DNA of 64,000 nt from Temnothorax longispinosus (taxonomy: Eukaryota > Arthropoda > Insecta > Hymenoptera > Formicidae), in the NCBI RefSeq assembly GCF_030848805.1, contig NC_092369.1, positions 9,833,199 through 9,897,198 on the forward strand. The letters are read 5' to 3'. This document shows positions 1 to 15,761 of this stretch, one piece after another (position 1 is the stretch's first letter; each line of letters starts with the position of its first letter). Made by a program: the position numbers and the translations under genes. The notes beneath the pieces were generated by a model, which was not told the origin of the DNA, searched no databases, and was given only the letters and a program-made list of their open reading frames with translations.

Positions 1-3000
1 TTCTCTCTCCAGCAGGATATCTGAACGCGACCTTCAAAACTGCAATGCGCATTGTCGATTCTCGATGCTGTGGAAATGGTTCCGTTATCACGGAGAGAAA
101 TCAGGTGTTCAACCATGCATGGAAATTCGGAATGAAAGTAAAGGGGAAGCTGCATGCCCACGCAATTCCCGAACCGACGCGACCTCATAGATGCTGCAAT
201 ACACGTAGGAGCCAGTCGCCATCAATCTGCACCGCACATTACTAAACCAAGCGTAGGAAGCACATGACACCTTCCACCGAAACCGCTCTAATCTCATTCC
301 ACTAATTAAACCATGTATTATACGAACTATTTTCGGTTATTAATTTCCGAGAATACGGAAGATTTTATCACTACTAGGAAAAATACGTAGAAATCGTCGA
401 ACCCCTTACTACAAATAATTTAAGACTTTTTTATTAACATGAGAGTTGTGTAGGCAGTATTATGTTTTTAAGTATTTCTTGAACATTTCTTTTTTTATAA
501 ATAGACACAAATGTAACTAGTTACTGATTTTAATAAATATTAGATATTTTTAAAACGTGACATAAAATATTATTCGCAATAGTAAATCATTGTGATAAAT
601 TATAGAATTTTTATCATTACAAGTTGCTGATAATACAGAATTATGTTATCATTATTTTAGATCTGCAGTGTTAATAAATTCCTTTATGGTTTAAAAACAA
701 AGTTTGATAAGGCCAAATAATAAATTTTGGAGAATGAGCACTTTTTTATGTGACGAGCACTGTACATAAAGCTCAAAGTGTGTTCAAACGACTGCGAGAC
801 TCTGATAGTTTTTCACATGCCCGTATAACTAAAATCTGTACAATTTTAACTTTGGAATTTGATACCCAGATACGCGAAATTTGTGCCCCTAAAGTTTCAG
901 ACGGATAAAATTTACCAGCGGCATAATTTCCGGGGCGATAGCACGAACGTCGTCACCAGCGCTTTTAATTAGGGATCGCGCCCTTGAAACGGTTACACGA
1001 TGTTCCCAGATGAGCCAAATTTATCCTGCGGAAGATATGTAAAAGGAATATATATATGGAAGCTTGTCTTCTGCATGCTATATAATGTCCAAAACGATGT
1101 GAGTGATAATTGAATAATCCTGCGAAATCGTACATCAATATAAAAAAAATTTAAATTTTAACTTAATAAACCTTTTATTCGTTTCAAAATGCTGCGTTCT
1201 ACGAAATTCAATTTTTAGAAATTACGACAGAATTTTCATGACATTTGTTGCAAAAAATTAAATGCCTTATGTATAACATCGTGTAATTTACACAATAAAC
1301 GTATGAAATCAAATTATATTTATTATTTTAGAATAACTAGTAACCTAATGATAATCTGCATCGAATTTTCGGCTTCATTATGCGCGCTGATAAGCGAATA
1401 CGAAGCACCGTAATATATATATGATTGCGATGCATATACGATTTCACTAACCATTTACAGTCAACCTGCGTATCTTAACGCGCTCTGTCCATGAATACAT
1501 ATGCCAGCATGCAGTGCAGATAAGATGACGGTTGCATAAACCCTCCAATAATTGCGCAAATTTCCGAGACCGAGGATGGCTTTGTGCATAATTCGGCAAT
1601 GTTGCGCCTCGCGCCTACCTGTCAAGACGATCTCAGTAACATTAATGCTTCGTTAGAACGCACATTAATCGGTTTTCCATTAATGTTTCAACTATATATT
1701 CTCTACATAATTCGCACTTGACGATTTATACAGTCTGTATAAGAATAACTTTTCATAAAAATGTGACAATTAGTTTAGAATCACATCATACCTTTGCATA
1801 TCTTATATGTATTTTATCTAGAATATCTTAGAAACTATAAATGAAGCTATAGAATATAGCTATAGAAGTACAAAATTTATCGGCACATATATATAACGAT
1901 AAAAAAGATCATATAAACGAAATACTGCCCTAGTTAGAAACTCATAAGCAGAAATATTTCATTTTATCATATCGTGTATCAGTTAATTTCGTAATTGAAA
2001 AGTAAAATATATCTACTAGCAATCGTATAATTTCTTTCCAAAAGTTAATATTATCAAAAAATGTTTGTTACATTGTACACAAAAACAGAATAAAAATCTA
2101 ATAGAGAACTGAATCTAAATCTTAAAGATATCATAATAAATCATGATCTATTAAAGACGATTTACTTCACATTGTTTTCTATAAAATCATCTTGGATGAG
2201 ACTTTTGGTTGAGGCAAAATTGTTAAAGTACATATAACTCTAAAAAATAAACAATTAATGCAAACGACAGATTCGGTAACGGCAAAACAAGTTAAATAAA
2301 CAAGGGCACTGACCGAAAATGTCAACATCGTAATTTGACTATGATTTTCTACCTTGTTCACGTGCGAAAATTAACAAAGGTAAATAAATGTAAAGTGAAT
2401 ACGAAGCGGATACAAACAAAATTGTTCATGAAAAAAAAAGAGAACAACGATTCGAAAGGTGAAACGTTAGACATTATTGTTTATGAGATATTTCAAGCAA
2501 ATATTCTACATTGTGTAACGACAAATACATAAGAAAATCTTTTGTTTTTAATTTAATGGTAAAAAACTGTTCTCGTTTTCAATTTCTATTCAAGAGACAT
2601 TTCTTCTTAGATAATTACCGCAAAAATGCGGCACTTCTAAAGATAGAAATTTTAGTGATAAATGTTTCTTAAACTTATCCAACACGGAAATCCGTAGTTA
2701 GAAGTTAGAATTATCTCATCTCGGAAATAAATTTAGTTTGTGTGCCAACTTTAGCAAATGGAAAATGGCTGCTTTAGAATTCGTCGAGTACGCATCGAAT
2801 ATATCTACAAGTTTCTAATAGGAATAATCCCAAATTCTTTACTGTCTTGATTTTATTAATCTCGAGATTTCCTCATATAAATTAAGTAAAACATTAATAA
2901 TATATGACACAATTTCCTTCATTTCAATTAGCTTCATTTTTCACCGTAAAGATAAAAACCTGCAATCTATCTCTATCGCATCCTATTTCTGAATATTCCG

Positions 3001-5800
3001 GATCACAATCGTACATTGTTAGTTGAAAGATTAAATCAATCGCAATATGGTTGCGCTGCAATGTGTGTTGCTATAGTCTTATTCCAAGTATTCTACGTCA
3101 GACTGCTGACTGTTCCAAAATCTGGCATCACGCGCCGGTGAAATACAACACAGCTCGTCGTATCTGGGTTAATACCGAGCAACGAGCTCAATGTCGAACT
3201 TTATTAATTTCGAGGAACGCGAGGTTCATCATCGAGCGGCAATCCATTGCAAATGCGCCGTACGTACGTAGGTACGTACGTCGTTAACGATTTTCTGTCA
3301 ATTTCGACGTCAACGGTCTGCGCGTCGATGCGCCGACTATGGAGGTAACCGGCTAGGCGGTATGAAATCTTCGCCACGGCCCCATCGTTTTAGGCAATTA
3401 ACCAGAATAACGTGCGTTGCTGTTATCGATCGATTTACATACTCGACGTTGGATTTCGACGGCGCGCGAATTATACACACGCAGCACGCACTTTGCCGTA
3501 CCCGGGGAGGCGAACGTATACGTCGTCTCTGAAATATGCACATACGATAGCACACCTGTGCTGCTCGTAGTTTAATTGCATTGCGCCTCGCCGGCGTATT
3601 GCACCTTCAAACCTATAGCGCGACGAGCACCTTTGCAAGAACAATCATCGTACCCTGCGTGCAACTGATTATACACAAATAAGGAAATTCTAATGTATTC
3701 CCTGGCGCTTTTGTTTAATTTTCCAGAATCCCATTTGTCCCGAACATTTTAATTAGAACGGAGAGCGACTCTGTACCACCGAATCGGTTAAAATTTCCAC
3801 CGAATAATTTACCTTCGGCTGCGGTTTATCGGAGATGCAATATTTTAACCATGCATAATGACACGAGAAACGGGACTTATTCAAAATACAGTATGATAAT
3901 CAAGCCGTTTGTCATACAAGTGACAACTCTTAACAGAAACACCAAAATTGACTTACTCTTATATTTCAGTAAAATTTGGAAACTATATTTATGTCAGATT
4001 TAACTTATTCGATTGTATATTCTTGTAATTTTATATTAAATATTAAATATCCTAAAGATAATTTTGCACAAATTGCAAATTACAATTTTCGAATTACTTA
4101 ACATTTAAAAAAATAATTGAAAGCTGTAAATTCTTTAAAAGTATTAAAAATAAATGCTTTTTACAAATCCGGTAGAGAATTTAAAAATTCACATATCTGA
4201 GCATACGGAAACAGACGAACTAATATCTTCATTTAAGAATAAATATAACACTTAAGCTAAAATGTCGTCCTTTCAGTATATATTTAGATATACTGCAATA
4301 ATAATTTCTAGCTTTTTATTTTGTAAAATTAATAACAAAACTAAAAAAATAAATTGTCTCGTCTTTAAGATTAAACCTATTTAGCGGAAATTAATTCTGT
4401 GTAGAAAAAAATAGGCGAATACGACACTATTCTTAAAAAGAAAAATGTCATTATCCTACCTATTTCCATCCCTCTTATCACTATCAGCAACTTTTCCTCA
4501 ATTAACTTCTCCCATTCCACTAACTAAGTAGTTTGCTCCAACGAGCACATTTTGCATCCCTTGGGCGTTCTGGATTTCCTAAAATCCATCCTGTACATAC
4601 TTATACTGATTGAACAATTAAACAGCTAACATTTTATATTCATTCAGCAACTTAAAGACTTAAACAATTTTTAAAGTTCTTTCATATTCTCTTTCATATA
4701 TTCCAATTTTTCAAAAACTGTCGAACTGGGTCATATACGTACACTTTTTCTATGTACAGATCATATATCAGTTTAACCGTTTAAACAGAATGAACGATAT
4801 ACCTAACACACACGCATTTGTACGCATGCATGACCTTTTATGTACACGACACGTGGAAACCCGAACACGGTTTTGAAAGTGCAAACAGAATTTTAGAGAT
4901 AACTGTCTTTTATACTTTTCGAGAATCTGAATACACAAGGCAGTTTAACCGTATACGAAAATTAAATATCAATGAAAAATTGTTCGTTTTTAATTGTCAT
5001 TATATATATGTGAAACAACTTGAACAAAGAATTTCATAAATTTGTTATATATCTGACAATGAGTTTTAAAATCGCAATCGCTTGATTATCGGACCTTTAA
5101 AAAACTCATTTGTTTCTAGATATATAAATGTTTTCTGAAATAATGTATATATAAGACGTCATAAACATCGATGCAACGACGCATCAGCGACTAACCGAGT
5201 CATCCGCTTCCATCGATTAAGCCATATTCAATATCGGTTAACGTTCGTGGCACCATCCATATCGTTAATGACCCCCCAAGGGTAATAATGACTACCCCTG
5301 ATATCGATTAATCATTTAGTAAAAGATTAAAGGATCCAATACTCGTACATAAAAACCTGAAGGTTGAATTGTCACGTACAATCTGTTCGACAGATAAAGT
5401 AAATCGGTCAATGAACACGAAAAGATCGTTTCGCACGAACATTCCATTATTAAAAACAAAAAAAAAACTAAATAAAAAATTCATTTAATATATAGTAAAA
5501 AAAAGTGTAAATTCCAAGATAAAATAGCATTTTTAATTTTCTCTTATAAGAGGCTTCATCTTTTTCGTTTAACGCGAGTTTTATGATGCAGAATTTAATA
5601 TATTCTTAACCAGAAGAGAGGAAGATAAAATCTTCGGTATATATGTATATATTTCTTCACGAGCATGTTATATTACGTCGGTATTATTAAATAGAATCAA
5701 ACGCGTAACATTTCATATAATATATTAAAGAGTGTTAATTTAAGGTTTGACGTATAAGATCTTAATTGAAAGTAAAATCCTGGTTTCTTAGCGTATTCAC
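1..5800. other. AT-rich non-coding stretch
   Basis: No gene is supported. The first 300 bp are of mixed composition, and an open plus-strand frame enters from the window edge and stops at 245, without recognisable content. A palindromic cgtacgtacgta/ggtacgtacg motif lies at 3259-3283 in a patch of mixed composition (3.0-3.6 kb). Confidence 0.5.
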
Positions 5801-6244
5801 TGCGATACTTTGCGCCACGTTAGTGTTGGGGGTTACAAGGGTAAGTATCCAGACACCCTATTCAGCCCGATGTATAGAGTTAAATATTTACCGAAAAGTA
5901 ATGAGGTACTGAAGTATCACAGCGGAAATTGTGAAGTGGATGTGGTGGCCGATGATGAAAAGGTGGAAAGTTCCGCAACCTTTACGTCGCGAGCTTTTTA
6001 CGTGACGGTTTAAGGTAGACGTGTACCTATATGCGTACGTGATGAACGCGGTTGAAGGAACGGCTGAAAGAACGGAAAAGAGAAACGAAGAGAGATTGTA
6101 GGAAGCGCGACATTTACGCAGAGTGGAGCAGAGTGTTCCGAAGGGCGGGGATCCACTTTCGCTCTGTATGACGCTAATGTATTCTATTGAAGCCGACCAT
6201 CAGACAGACTGGTAACCCAACAACAGCCTCCCGTGTTTTGAATA

Positions 6245-6637
6245 ATGAACGAACTCTGCCATCGCCCTCATCGATTTGCCATCGTCCGCCGCGCCGCGGT
6301 CAAATTGTCCCCGGTCGCGCTATTTAAAATGCTAAAGACGCGGTCGGCTTTCTCGGACAAGCGGCGATTTCGCGATTTCGGGCGAGGGATTTATGCATCT
6401 GGTTCACGTCATAAATCTTCCGAGGGAAATGAAAAGCGCCGCGCGCTGTGTCGCATCGCGTCGCCGCCGTGCCGAGATATCCGTCTGAGAATTGAAACGG
6501 TTACGGGCGTTGCCGGCGTCAGCCCTTCCAGTCTAAGCGCCATAACTATTATAGTCCACGACACTACGATACCGCACAAATCACTCTTATCGTGCCACCT
6601 TTCATTTATACCGACAGTAAAAGAAAGGGCTGAGTAG
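6245..6637 (+). other. 130-codon ORF in a GC-rich patch, doubtful gene
   Basis: An ATG frame beginning MNELCHRPHRFAIVRRAAVK runs 130 codons through a GC-richer patch (about 6.1-6.55 kb). No domain is recognised. An overlapping minus-strand frame of 112 codons is equally open, and composition gives no clear preference. The patch could be a regulatory CpG block or a remnant exon. Confidence 0.15.
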
Positions 6638-9600
6638 ATATAAAATTGATATACACGATCAACGTGTTTACGTAATACGCTTGCGTTTTCCGCGAGATGA
6701 TGCTTTTTTAACACGACGATGATAAGACACTTTATCTGAATTTCCAAGATGCGTCAAGTCTTTGAATGGGACAACCGTCGCTTTATACGGCCGCGATTAA
6801 GATGAACACGCTCATTATTGTAGCTACATATGTATGCGAGTTATCGGCATTATAAGGCCTATGGAATGCGTCATCGCGCAGTTTCACAATGTTACTGCGT
6901 TATAAACGCGAAGGCTGGCTTTTCCATTGTCGGGAATAGAAAACGCGCGTCGTAGTCGCTCGCGCACTGCACATGGACTGAAATATAAATTTCGCGCTTC
7001 CACCGCGCGTCGCAACGATAATAATACTTTAACGCAGTGCGATCTATTTTTTTGATGATCTATATGGCGCGCGTAAATTTATGATTTCCGTGCGAGATGT
7101 CACATAAATCGACGAATATAGCGTGGGCCGTGACGCATCGACGGTTATGTCTATTCGATACTCCCTTCTGTGTGTATTGAGCGCTTTGCAATACGATTGC
7201 AACAAGAGCTGCGCCAACAGATATTTATATTATCTACCCTACATGCCTAAGAGTTTTCAAGTTATTTGCAAATCACTCTGATACACGTATGCATATATGC
7301 ACATAAATTTTAAGAAGATTTAATCTTTAATAAATCTTTCCCAACTTTAAAGTAAATAGACCAAAGTAAAAGTGAGACTGATGTAAAAACAAAAAGTTCC
7401 TCCACGACGAAGAAAATGGAAGTGAAAAGAGGAGTATAAGATGAAAGTTTCTATATTAGGAACCGCCATTTGCATCCCTAATGCTTTGACTTGCGAAACT
7501 ATCGATCATGACGTTCATATCTTTCACGAACGTCATTAAATTGATTTCCACGACAATAACAACGTAGTTTTTTCGTAATCGAGATAGAACGCGCGGCATA
7601 AGGGTCACCATTTAAAATATATATCGCGATTAAATGGAAATACGAGTTTCAAATGCCTGACAAACGAGTTCGCGCCGCCGGTGCGGCGAACGCATTAACC
7701 AAATTGTGCATTCTCGAGAGGCGATCTCGATGGCAGAGACAGAAGGAAATGCGCGAGAGCAACGAAGGAAATCACCATAATTGTGCGCTCGTTGTGCATC
7801 GTAACTTGCGCAACATCTTCGTAGAAATATAACGATACTTAACCCTCATCACGATTTGCAAAGACGATTCCGAAATTATTGCACATTATTACACATTTTT
7901 ATTTCTCTGAAAAATAGAATTCTCTCGTGAGAAGATCTTGTGTTTGAAATATAAGTCATTTACATCCACGCTGTAATGACATCAAAGTTACAATAAAGCA
8001 GCCCTGAATCGCATAGTTTTCTCAGACTGAATTAAACATCGATTTCCTGTCCCGACCTTTACTTTTCCAATACATATCTTCGACCCAATTTTTTCTAACG
8101 TCGTCTATTATTTAAAAAAAATCGTACAACTTTAAAAAATTATGCGAAAAAAAGCGCGCCATATGAATGCGAATAGAAGATTGCAAAAAATATAAATCTA
8201 TTAAAAAGAGCTACAATACTTTTCGCAAAATAGCGGATATAGATTATCTGAAAACCAATCATTCATACGGTATACGGTAACAAATAGAGTAGAAAACGGC
8301 AGCTAAATTACCATTTAGAATTCCACCCGTGCCGCGGCATGAACAATCTTCCGGTAGAGGGACCTCGTTTACCTCCGAACTGTATTGAAGTTCGAAGGAT
8401 ATTCTATTGTTCGACGGAACCTCGTCCAGTGTGTACGGAAACAGTTAGTCCGTTTAGACAATAATTAGTCGTCAAGGGAAAACTACGGTGGACGAAGGCA
8501 AGTGCTTAATTGCCGCCTTCGGTGCCCTCGGCCGTGGAGATATAGAGCACCGTTTAGTACCATAACGGGAAAGTGAGATAGAGGGAAAAGGTAGAATCTC
8601 ATTGACCTTACACGTTTACCCATTCTGTCCCAATCCCTTCACGCCGCAGTGTACGTTTACATAATGAACGAGATTACAATCTAACACGAATGGGCGGGAC
8701 TCGTCCGAAAAGAGATTATCTAATGTACGTTAGTCAAGTAATTAGTTGAAATAAACTGGCGCGGAAGTAACTTTTCTCATTATAAAATTAGCAAGTTAAA
8801 TACATTTGCGGTAGTAGATATAAATATTTGCAGTACAGCTACATATAACATATATGTATGTGAAACATGGTACTCAAAACACTGAGAAAAATATATAAAA
8901 ATTTTATAAATAAAAACGTTATGACAACTAAAGGTCTTCAATTTCCGCGATGAACATTGTGTATACTTAAATGATACAAAAGTTTACAATTCGCTGCATA
9001 GTAGTATAACTATAACAATAATAATATAACTATATATATAATCTTTCATTAAAAAAATAAGAGATTAAGCAACTACAAAGCAGAATCGTAGTTTCAGTGA
9101 GAGACCAGTTGCCACTATTGAATTCAGGATTTATTTCTGGGTTATGTAATAATCGTAGTCCGACGAACAAACGACGAGTATTAAAATTGTTATAAATATT
9201 ATCATTTCTGTGATGTCAATCGTATCGATAAAATGCCAGGAAATAAATTTTTATCAAGTAAGAGTAAAAACATTTCGATTAAGATCAAATAAGTATTAGA
9301 TCTGATCTGTTAGAATAAATATTTCGTTATATATGTTTAAAATACATACACAGGAATTCCATTTCTATACCATAAACAAGAAATTTACAAATTAAGGTCT
9401 ATATCTGTAGCACAAAAACATATTTCATATTTCTTATTCCGGCTGAAGAAATCTAGAGAGTGATGACTTTCGACAGCTGCGATACAGAAACTTGTTCAAG
9501 AACAGAACGAGCATACTTCAAATAGTCAAAATAAATTTTGCCCGCATTTCTACGCATACAGTGTCAGAAGTTATGCAGTCATGTACGAAATGGAACAAAT

Positions 9601-9733
9601 TGAATTTTCAACGAAAGGTTCACATGAGAGTTCTTGCTCTTTTGAAAGATTATGCACATTCCATGTAGCGTACATATATGTGTGTGTACGTATTATAATA
9701 CACCTACGAAATCATATTCAGATAATAAAAACA

Positions 9734-9824
9734 TTAACCGTATATTATATTTGATAAAGAGAGAAAAAGAGAAAAAAACGTTAACCGTATATTATATTTG
9801 ACAAAGAGAGATAAAGAGAAAAAG
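9734..9824. repeat. Tandem duplication of about 47 bp
   Basis: ttaaccgtatattatatttg followed by ataaagagagaaaaagaga occurs twice in a row, differing by a few bases in the purine-rich part. Confidence 0.75.
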
Positions 9825-11398
9825 ATTCTTTACATATCTAAATCTTCAAACTATAAATAGTATAATTTTACACAATAAAAAATATCAAGTTTCTTTTAAA
9901 TGCAATACCTCTACTAGAAGAAAGCTATAGTGTGCTTTATACATCAAAAAATAATAATATCACGAAATTTACTTATGTGTGAACAAACAAGCACCTCGTC
10001 GTCCCATAGGTACGTACGAGAATACTGAAACGAGAGAACGTAAGATAAACATACTGCATATATACTGCTGGCACTTTACATGCGAATTTGAGTACGATGC
10101 AATTTTTTATGCCGGGTAACTCATACACACGGAAAATATATCTTAAATAATCATGCTAGACTTTTAAAATGCATAAAGCATCAAATTCCATTCTATGGTC
10201 AGCATCTCTCCATTTTTCGTTATCGTCTCTCGTACAAATTTGTAAAACAACTCACGTACAAAAATTGTTTATACGTCGGTAATCGCGGTAAATACACGGA
10301 TTTGCGACGTACGACAAATGAAATTTCCAAACACGAACTGTTCCGCGCTATACGTCCCGAGTCTTCGAAACGAACGTTCGGAGTTTCGACGCGTGAAAAA
10401 GTTTTTGGCGCAGAATTGAATATACGAACGTAGCTCGCACTTTCTTATCGTATGGGCGCGGCAAGAAGGGAAAAGTTTCGGAAACGGAGGGCGTTATCGA
10501 GGCTTCGGCGAGTAATGCCTGGAAAGTTGATACTCCCAGCCATGTACGTGGAGACCAAAAATTCGCAGGTGGAATCCGCGAAAAGGCTTTCGTTTCACGC
10601 TTTACCGGGATCGTCATCTTGCGCTCGCCAATGCAGGGAACTTTCTCGAGTGGAGCATACAATGCATATTTAAATTGCTCCCGGATGTATTCGGAGCGTA
10701 ATGCGAGGACGGTTCAGCGCGCACAATACGTTCAAAGATTTCTTTATAATACAAAAAGTGTCCGAGAATGGCAACGGATGAAAGTCGACCATCAATCAGA
10801 TGTATCATCTGAAAAAGTCGAGAAAAAGTATAGCCAACGGAGCGCACGGATAAATTATATCCACCGAATGAATACGAATATTTCATAAAAATGCTACATT
10901 TTTCGTTCATTAACGAATCCCGCCCGTTATTTCAGTGAAAAATATTTGTAATAAAATTATAAAATATTATTATTATTATTATTTATTAGTTATGTCTTCA
11001 GTCTTACAATATATTTCATAAAAATAATGCATCAATGTTTTCTTTTTCTTCTTTTTGTGGAAGAATTACACATGCTAAAAGTGTGAAACAGTCATAAAGA
11101 AAACACACCGCGTGTAGAGTAAGATAAATGAAATAAATTGTTGCGAGGTGTAGGATGCTCGTAAATAAAGCAACAGTCCTCAAATGGATCGCCTTTAGCG
11201 ACCTTTATATTCTTTTTTATTTCTCGTATCTGTCTTTCCTTCCCATCACCGAAATCTGGTTTGCACAGTTTGCCATAATCCAACCCTTTTCGCGACGATG
11301 ATTTGATTATGAAATACGACCCGTCGTTTGAACATTGTAAAATGTTTTGTATATTTCAAAATCTCTACCCGCTCAATTCGTCATTTTAAGATAATTAT

Positions 11399-11740
11399 AC
11401 ACGGAGAGAATTTTCTCTTAAAATTTACCCTGAAATCACGGTAGTTGTGGGACAACATGTACCATCAAGAATTTTATGCGAGCTATTCTGATTAATATCT
11501 ACCATAATAAAAGATATTAATATCTATTACATTGAAATATAAAATATGTTTGATTAATTTTACTAAAATATATCTTACAAAATTTCAATAATTTTTCAAA
11601 ATTTACCAATCTGCTTGGTAATTTTTATCACATTGTTTGTAAAATGTCTTTTGTATATTTTAAAAATTCCTTGGTTGCCAAGTTGTCCCAAGTTTGTAGT
11701 AAATTTAAGGGTAAACTATAACAAAAAATTCTCTCCGTAT
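11399..11740. mobile_element. MITE of about 340 bp with ACGGAGAGAATTTT ends
   Basis: The left end (acggagagaattttctctta, 11401) and the right end (reverse complement acggagagaattttttgtta, 11719-11738) are inverted copies. Pairing continues through ttacc(c)t and gggacaac on both arms. The flanks carry TA dinucleotides, which fits a Tc1/mariner-type target. There is no ORF inside. Confidence 0.65.
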
Positions 11741-14700
11741 AGCAAATGAAAAAGATGTCCTCGTGTCATAGCGTCAAGCACATACTGTTTCGTAACTGGA
11801 AAACACGTGAAACGCATAAATCATTTGCAGTATGAACCCAGCTTTATCCTATTAAATGCGCAAGTAAATCGGATTAGAAAACGCTATTAAAACATAACAG
11901 ACGCGTTTGAATAGAGAGAGAGAGGGAATCAAAGAGAGAAACAAGTGTCGGTATATGGTACTGGAGATTAAAAACTATTTTATGCAATGCGCTCTGCTTC
12001 TCTAACAACACGGTATACCGTAACGTTGCGCGCTAATCTAGACATAAAATGATAACATGCCAAATCGCCCGTCGTATCAGCGAAATCGGAACGTGAAATG
12101 TTATCGCGTTTCGCTGCAGAGATCGCGGCTTTAGATCGGTGTCCTGTGATGTTATCCACGGATGTGAAAATCGCTTGCGTAATAATTCGACATATACACA
12201 TAAGAGTTGTCCTCACTACCGTGGTTAATATCTTGAAAAAAAGGGATAAACGAAAAGAAACGCGGAGCGATAATATAACGACCGTCATACCAGATGGAAA
12301 GAAGTAATGTCAACGTCTGGGATATCACCGTTTTTGGTACGAGAGGCACGTAAACCACGCGACACTGTAAGAGTCCCAGACAGGGCGACGACAGTGTCTC
12401 GGTCGGGCCGGCCCGAGAAAGGGCGAAGAATGGCATAAAGAAAAAGGGCGAGAAGCGGCGCAGAGCATGCTTGATGGTCGGAGGAAGGCTTGATAAATTG
12501 GGTTTCTCGCGATTACGGTTAGACGACGTAGTGTCGCTCGTACAATCCGCGAGACTAAAGAATCCCCCCGTTCCCTCCGATCTTCACGTTAGAGCTTGAG
12601 AAATTTTCGCGCCATTCTATGTGCTAGGAATTCTTGACGTATCTCATTTGGTTAAAGCGTGGTGATGGAGAATTTGTCTAACGTTATGTCGCAATTTTCG
12701 CGCATAAAGATAAAGCTTAACGTAGACAAAGCGTACGTTTCTGAATGGAATATTTAGTGCTAAGAATCCAGAATTATGTTTTAAGTAACAGAAATCGTAA
12801 ATTGCAAGAATTTCAACAATAATGACAGTTTAATGTAAAAATTCTTATTGTAGGAGATTATACAATGGAAACCGAAGTGAGTTTACCGCTTAACTGCGAG
12901 TAATGAAGAATTATTTTTCAATTAAATATATTCACGCCACACACACGCAATTGCGGGAGCAACAACCGATAGAAATTACAAAATCAACAAAAATGTTATT
13001 CTGCAAAATAATTAATATCCTACACAATGATGCATGATGGAGATATAATATAATAATTGGATAGATAATATGGTTACTCATTTTATGAGTGAAGCTATTA
13101 AAATATAGTAAAAATATATCAAATGACCGAAAAATTTACATTTTTAATCAACATATAATCCTCGACTAATATTTCCCATTTCTTTTTCGAGATAATTATG
13201 TTAAAGTATAAACCGGTTTTCACGAAAAAAAAGCTTATTGATTTTTTAGCATTCATAATTTAAAAATTATTAGCACTTATTTGCACAATCTTACTGCAAA
13301 AAACTATACATCCCATAAACTGGTCAAGAAGAGAACATTTGCAAAGTATTTTAGAACAATGCTATATATATATAGGCATACAGCAATAGATACAGCATTA
13401 TATAACACTAATCAATATTAAACTTTACATATAATATTGCAGTAAAATTGAAGATATTTATAGTAACCACGTCAATGCGTTGACTTTATCGAATGTCCAA
13501 ATACATACACGTGAGCACGGACTGATGACCATTGAAAGACACTTACACGTAGTATTTTGGACGGTCGTTTCTAACACTGCAACGTAGTTCCAGAATCTAT
13601 ATCCTACGACCGGTCTAACTAACCATGTTGCGGTCGTATTCGCAGCTGCGATCTGCAAATGCGACTACCACACCTACATAGTAATCTCATTTACAAATTC
13701 GTCAAAGGAATAGCTCAGAGATATGGTGCTACACCTATTATTATCTATCTTACACGTGTAACGCACAATGCGATCGATCCCGTATTACTATCCCATATAG
13801 ATAATGACTTCCGGCTCATTCATTAAGCAAAGATATCACCCAATAAAATATATAACAAATATCAAATTTATGTGGAATTCGCAAAAAACGCAAGAAATTT
13901 TGCAAGCTTTTTCACTATCCGCTTTTACGAAAATAAACAAAAATAAAATCAAATAAACAAAAATAGAATTAAGCAAAAATAAGATAAAACACGAAAGTTG
14001 AACACATATTTTTGGCCCTATTCGTTTTTCGTTGCAGTATTCCAGAACAATGAGACCAGCATTATGTTTCTCTCTCATACGACATTCTTCCAATTAGCTC
14101 GTAAATATCGGGAGGATAGGCCGAAGAATTTAATGCGCAACGGAGATTCGTTTATTTCGCACAATTTTCAAAAATATTCAGGCATCGTGCGTGGCATATA
14201 TTGGCGACATTAATTCTCCCGTATCGAACGACCAGGCTTGCCAAATGAATGTAGTCGTATATATTTTCCCACTATTTTTGCGTGCACGTGCGATACATTC
14301 CGAGCACAATCTCAATCTAGATGGGACCGCGGATCGCACTCTGTATGGCGTGCAATCCAAACGAGCGCGATCCATTTTTCTTCACGGAATAAACGCTACG
14401 CGGAATAAACTTGTAGTACGCAAGTACGCTCTCACGTGAAATTTCAGTGAGAAAGCCAGCGCGATAATGCGGGAGAAAATTTCCGGTTGTCATGTATAAT
14501 GGAATTAGGTTCACGCGCGATAGCCATTCCCCACTATATTACGGCATCAGAATAAAATGTAGGACTCGATTCTCTCGCGTTCTCGTTATCGTTCGTATAT
14601 GCACAGAAAGAAAAATTCAACGGTTGGCCGAGTTAACCGTTGAAAATTTGCAAAATTCGAGAACATATTCAGCGCGCGCTTAATTCAAAGAAAATCTTTC

Positions 14701-15761
14701 ACTTTGGAATTATATATCACTACAAAAGTGAACTATTTGATTTCTCGGAAAGTTATACGGCTTAGGTTATTCGAGGAATTAGAATATCCGCTTTTCGTAT
14801 TAAACGTACCTAAATCCCTGCATTAAGCTTTAACATGGAAGGACTAATGTTTACTAAAACACTTTATGGACTAAGTAAACAATGAACAGTAAGTAGATTT
14901 ACCTGAAACTTTGTGACAAGATGGTTCTAAGATCGAATATGTTGTAGTTAAATGCAGTTTCGACAGAAAATATAAAAAGAAACGTAAAACTGTTTAATTT
15001 ATACATTTGTTGAATATAGTTTTAAAATATAATTGTTCGGATAATTTAAAATTGAAAATTAAATTTTCAGCGATTCAAACTAACTCTTTAAATTTTCACT
15101 CGAAATACAATTTGAAAAATACGTAAAATTTCGAAATTATTTATTGATTATTATCCGTATGTTACAGAACATATAGATTTTTTAATTTAAATCTAATCAA
15201 ACCTAGTTGTATATTAATGTTATGAAAGAAAATATATTCAATTTGACAAAAATTTATATCGTCCGATATCATTAAAATGAAAATACTGTCATTCTGTATT
15301 CTGTTGCAGAATAAATTTTCACTATTTCTCTGTTTTTATTTTCAAATTTCAAAATGGTCATTGTAACGATTAAAATTATCATCTCATGTACAATAAATCA
15401 TATGTAAACAATTAGTGTACAAAATTCAGTAAATATTCAATGTATATTAATTTAAACTATATATTAATATTTACGCAACAGTTATCAGGCAGCGGTTAAA
15501 AAATTGTATAGAAAGCAACTTTTTGAATAGATTCCTGTTCTTCAAACATTGTTATTAGACCTATCGTTCTTATTTATTATAACTGCACGTGGAGATTCTG
15601 CGGATAATTAATATCTATGTCTAACGTTCCGTTTATAAATATGCGGAATAAATCGCGGAATCCTCCTAGCGAGAAGAAACGAACAATGGTATATCACCCT
15701 CATCTCAGCATCTCACTTGGACAATAGTCCGACATGTTGCGGATACGCGAGTGCGCTTTAC

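Larger units (their letters stand above)
7900..15700. other. Non-coding interval below the 16-kb exon
   Basis: AT-rich with mixed patches at 8.3-8.7, 10.3-10.9, 12.0-12.6 and 14.1-14.6 kb. This is where the next exon of the 16-kb gene should lie if it is in the window. Minus-strand open frames here (for example at 10.4, 11.2 and 13.5 kb) lack convincing acceptors, domains or the biased composition of the first exon. Nothing is supported beyond the listed repeats. Confidence 0.4.

Noticed and set aside
5810..6013. 67-codon plus-strand frame
   Set aside because: Starts at TTG, with no domain or splice context.
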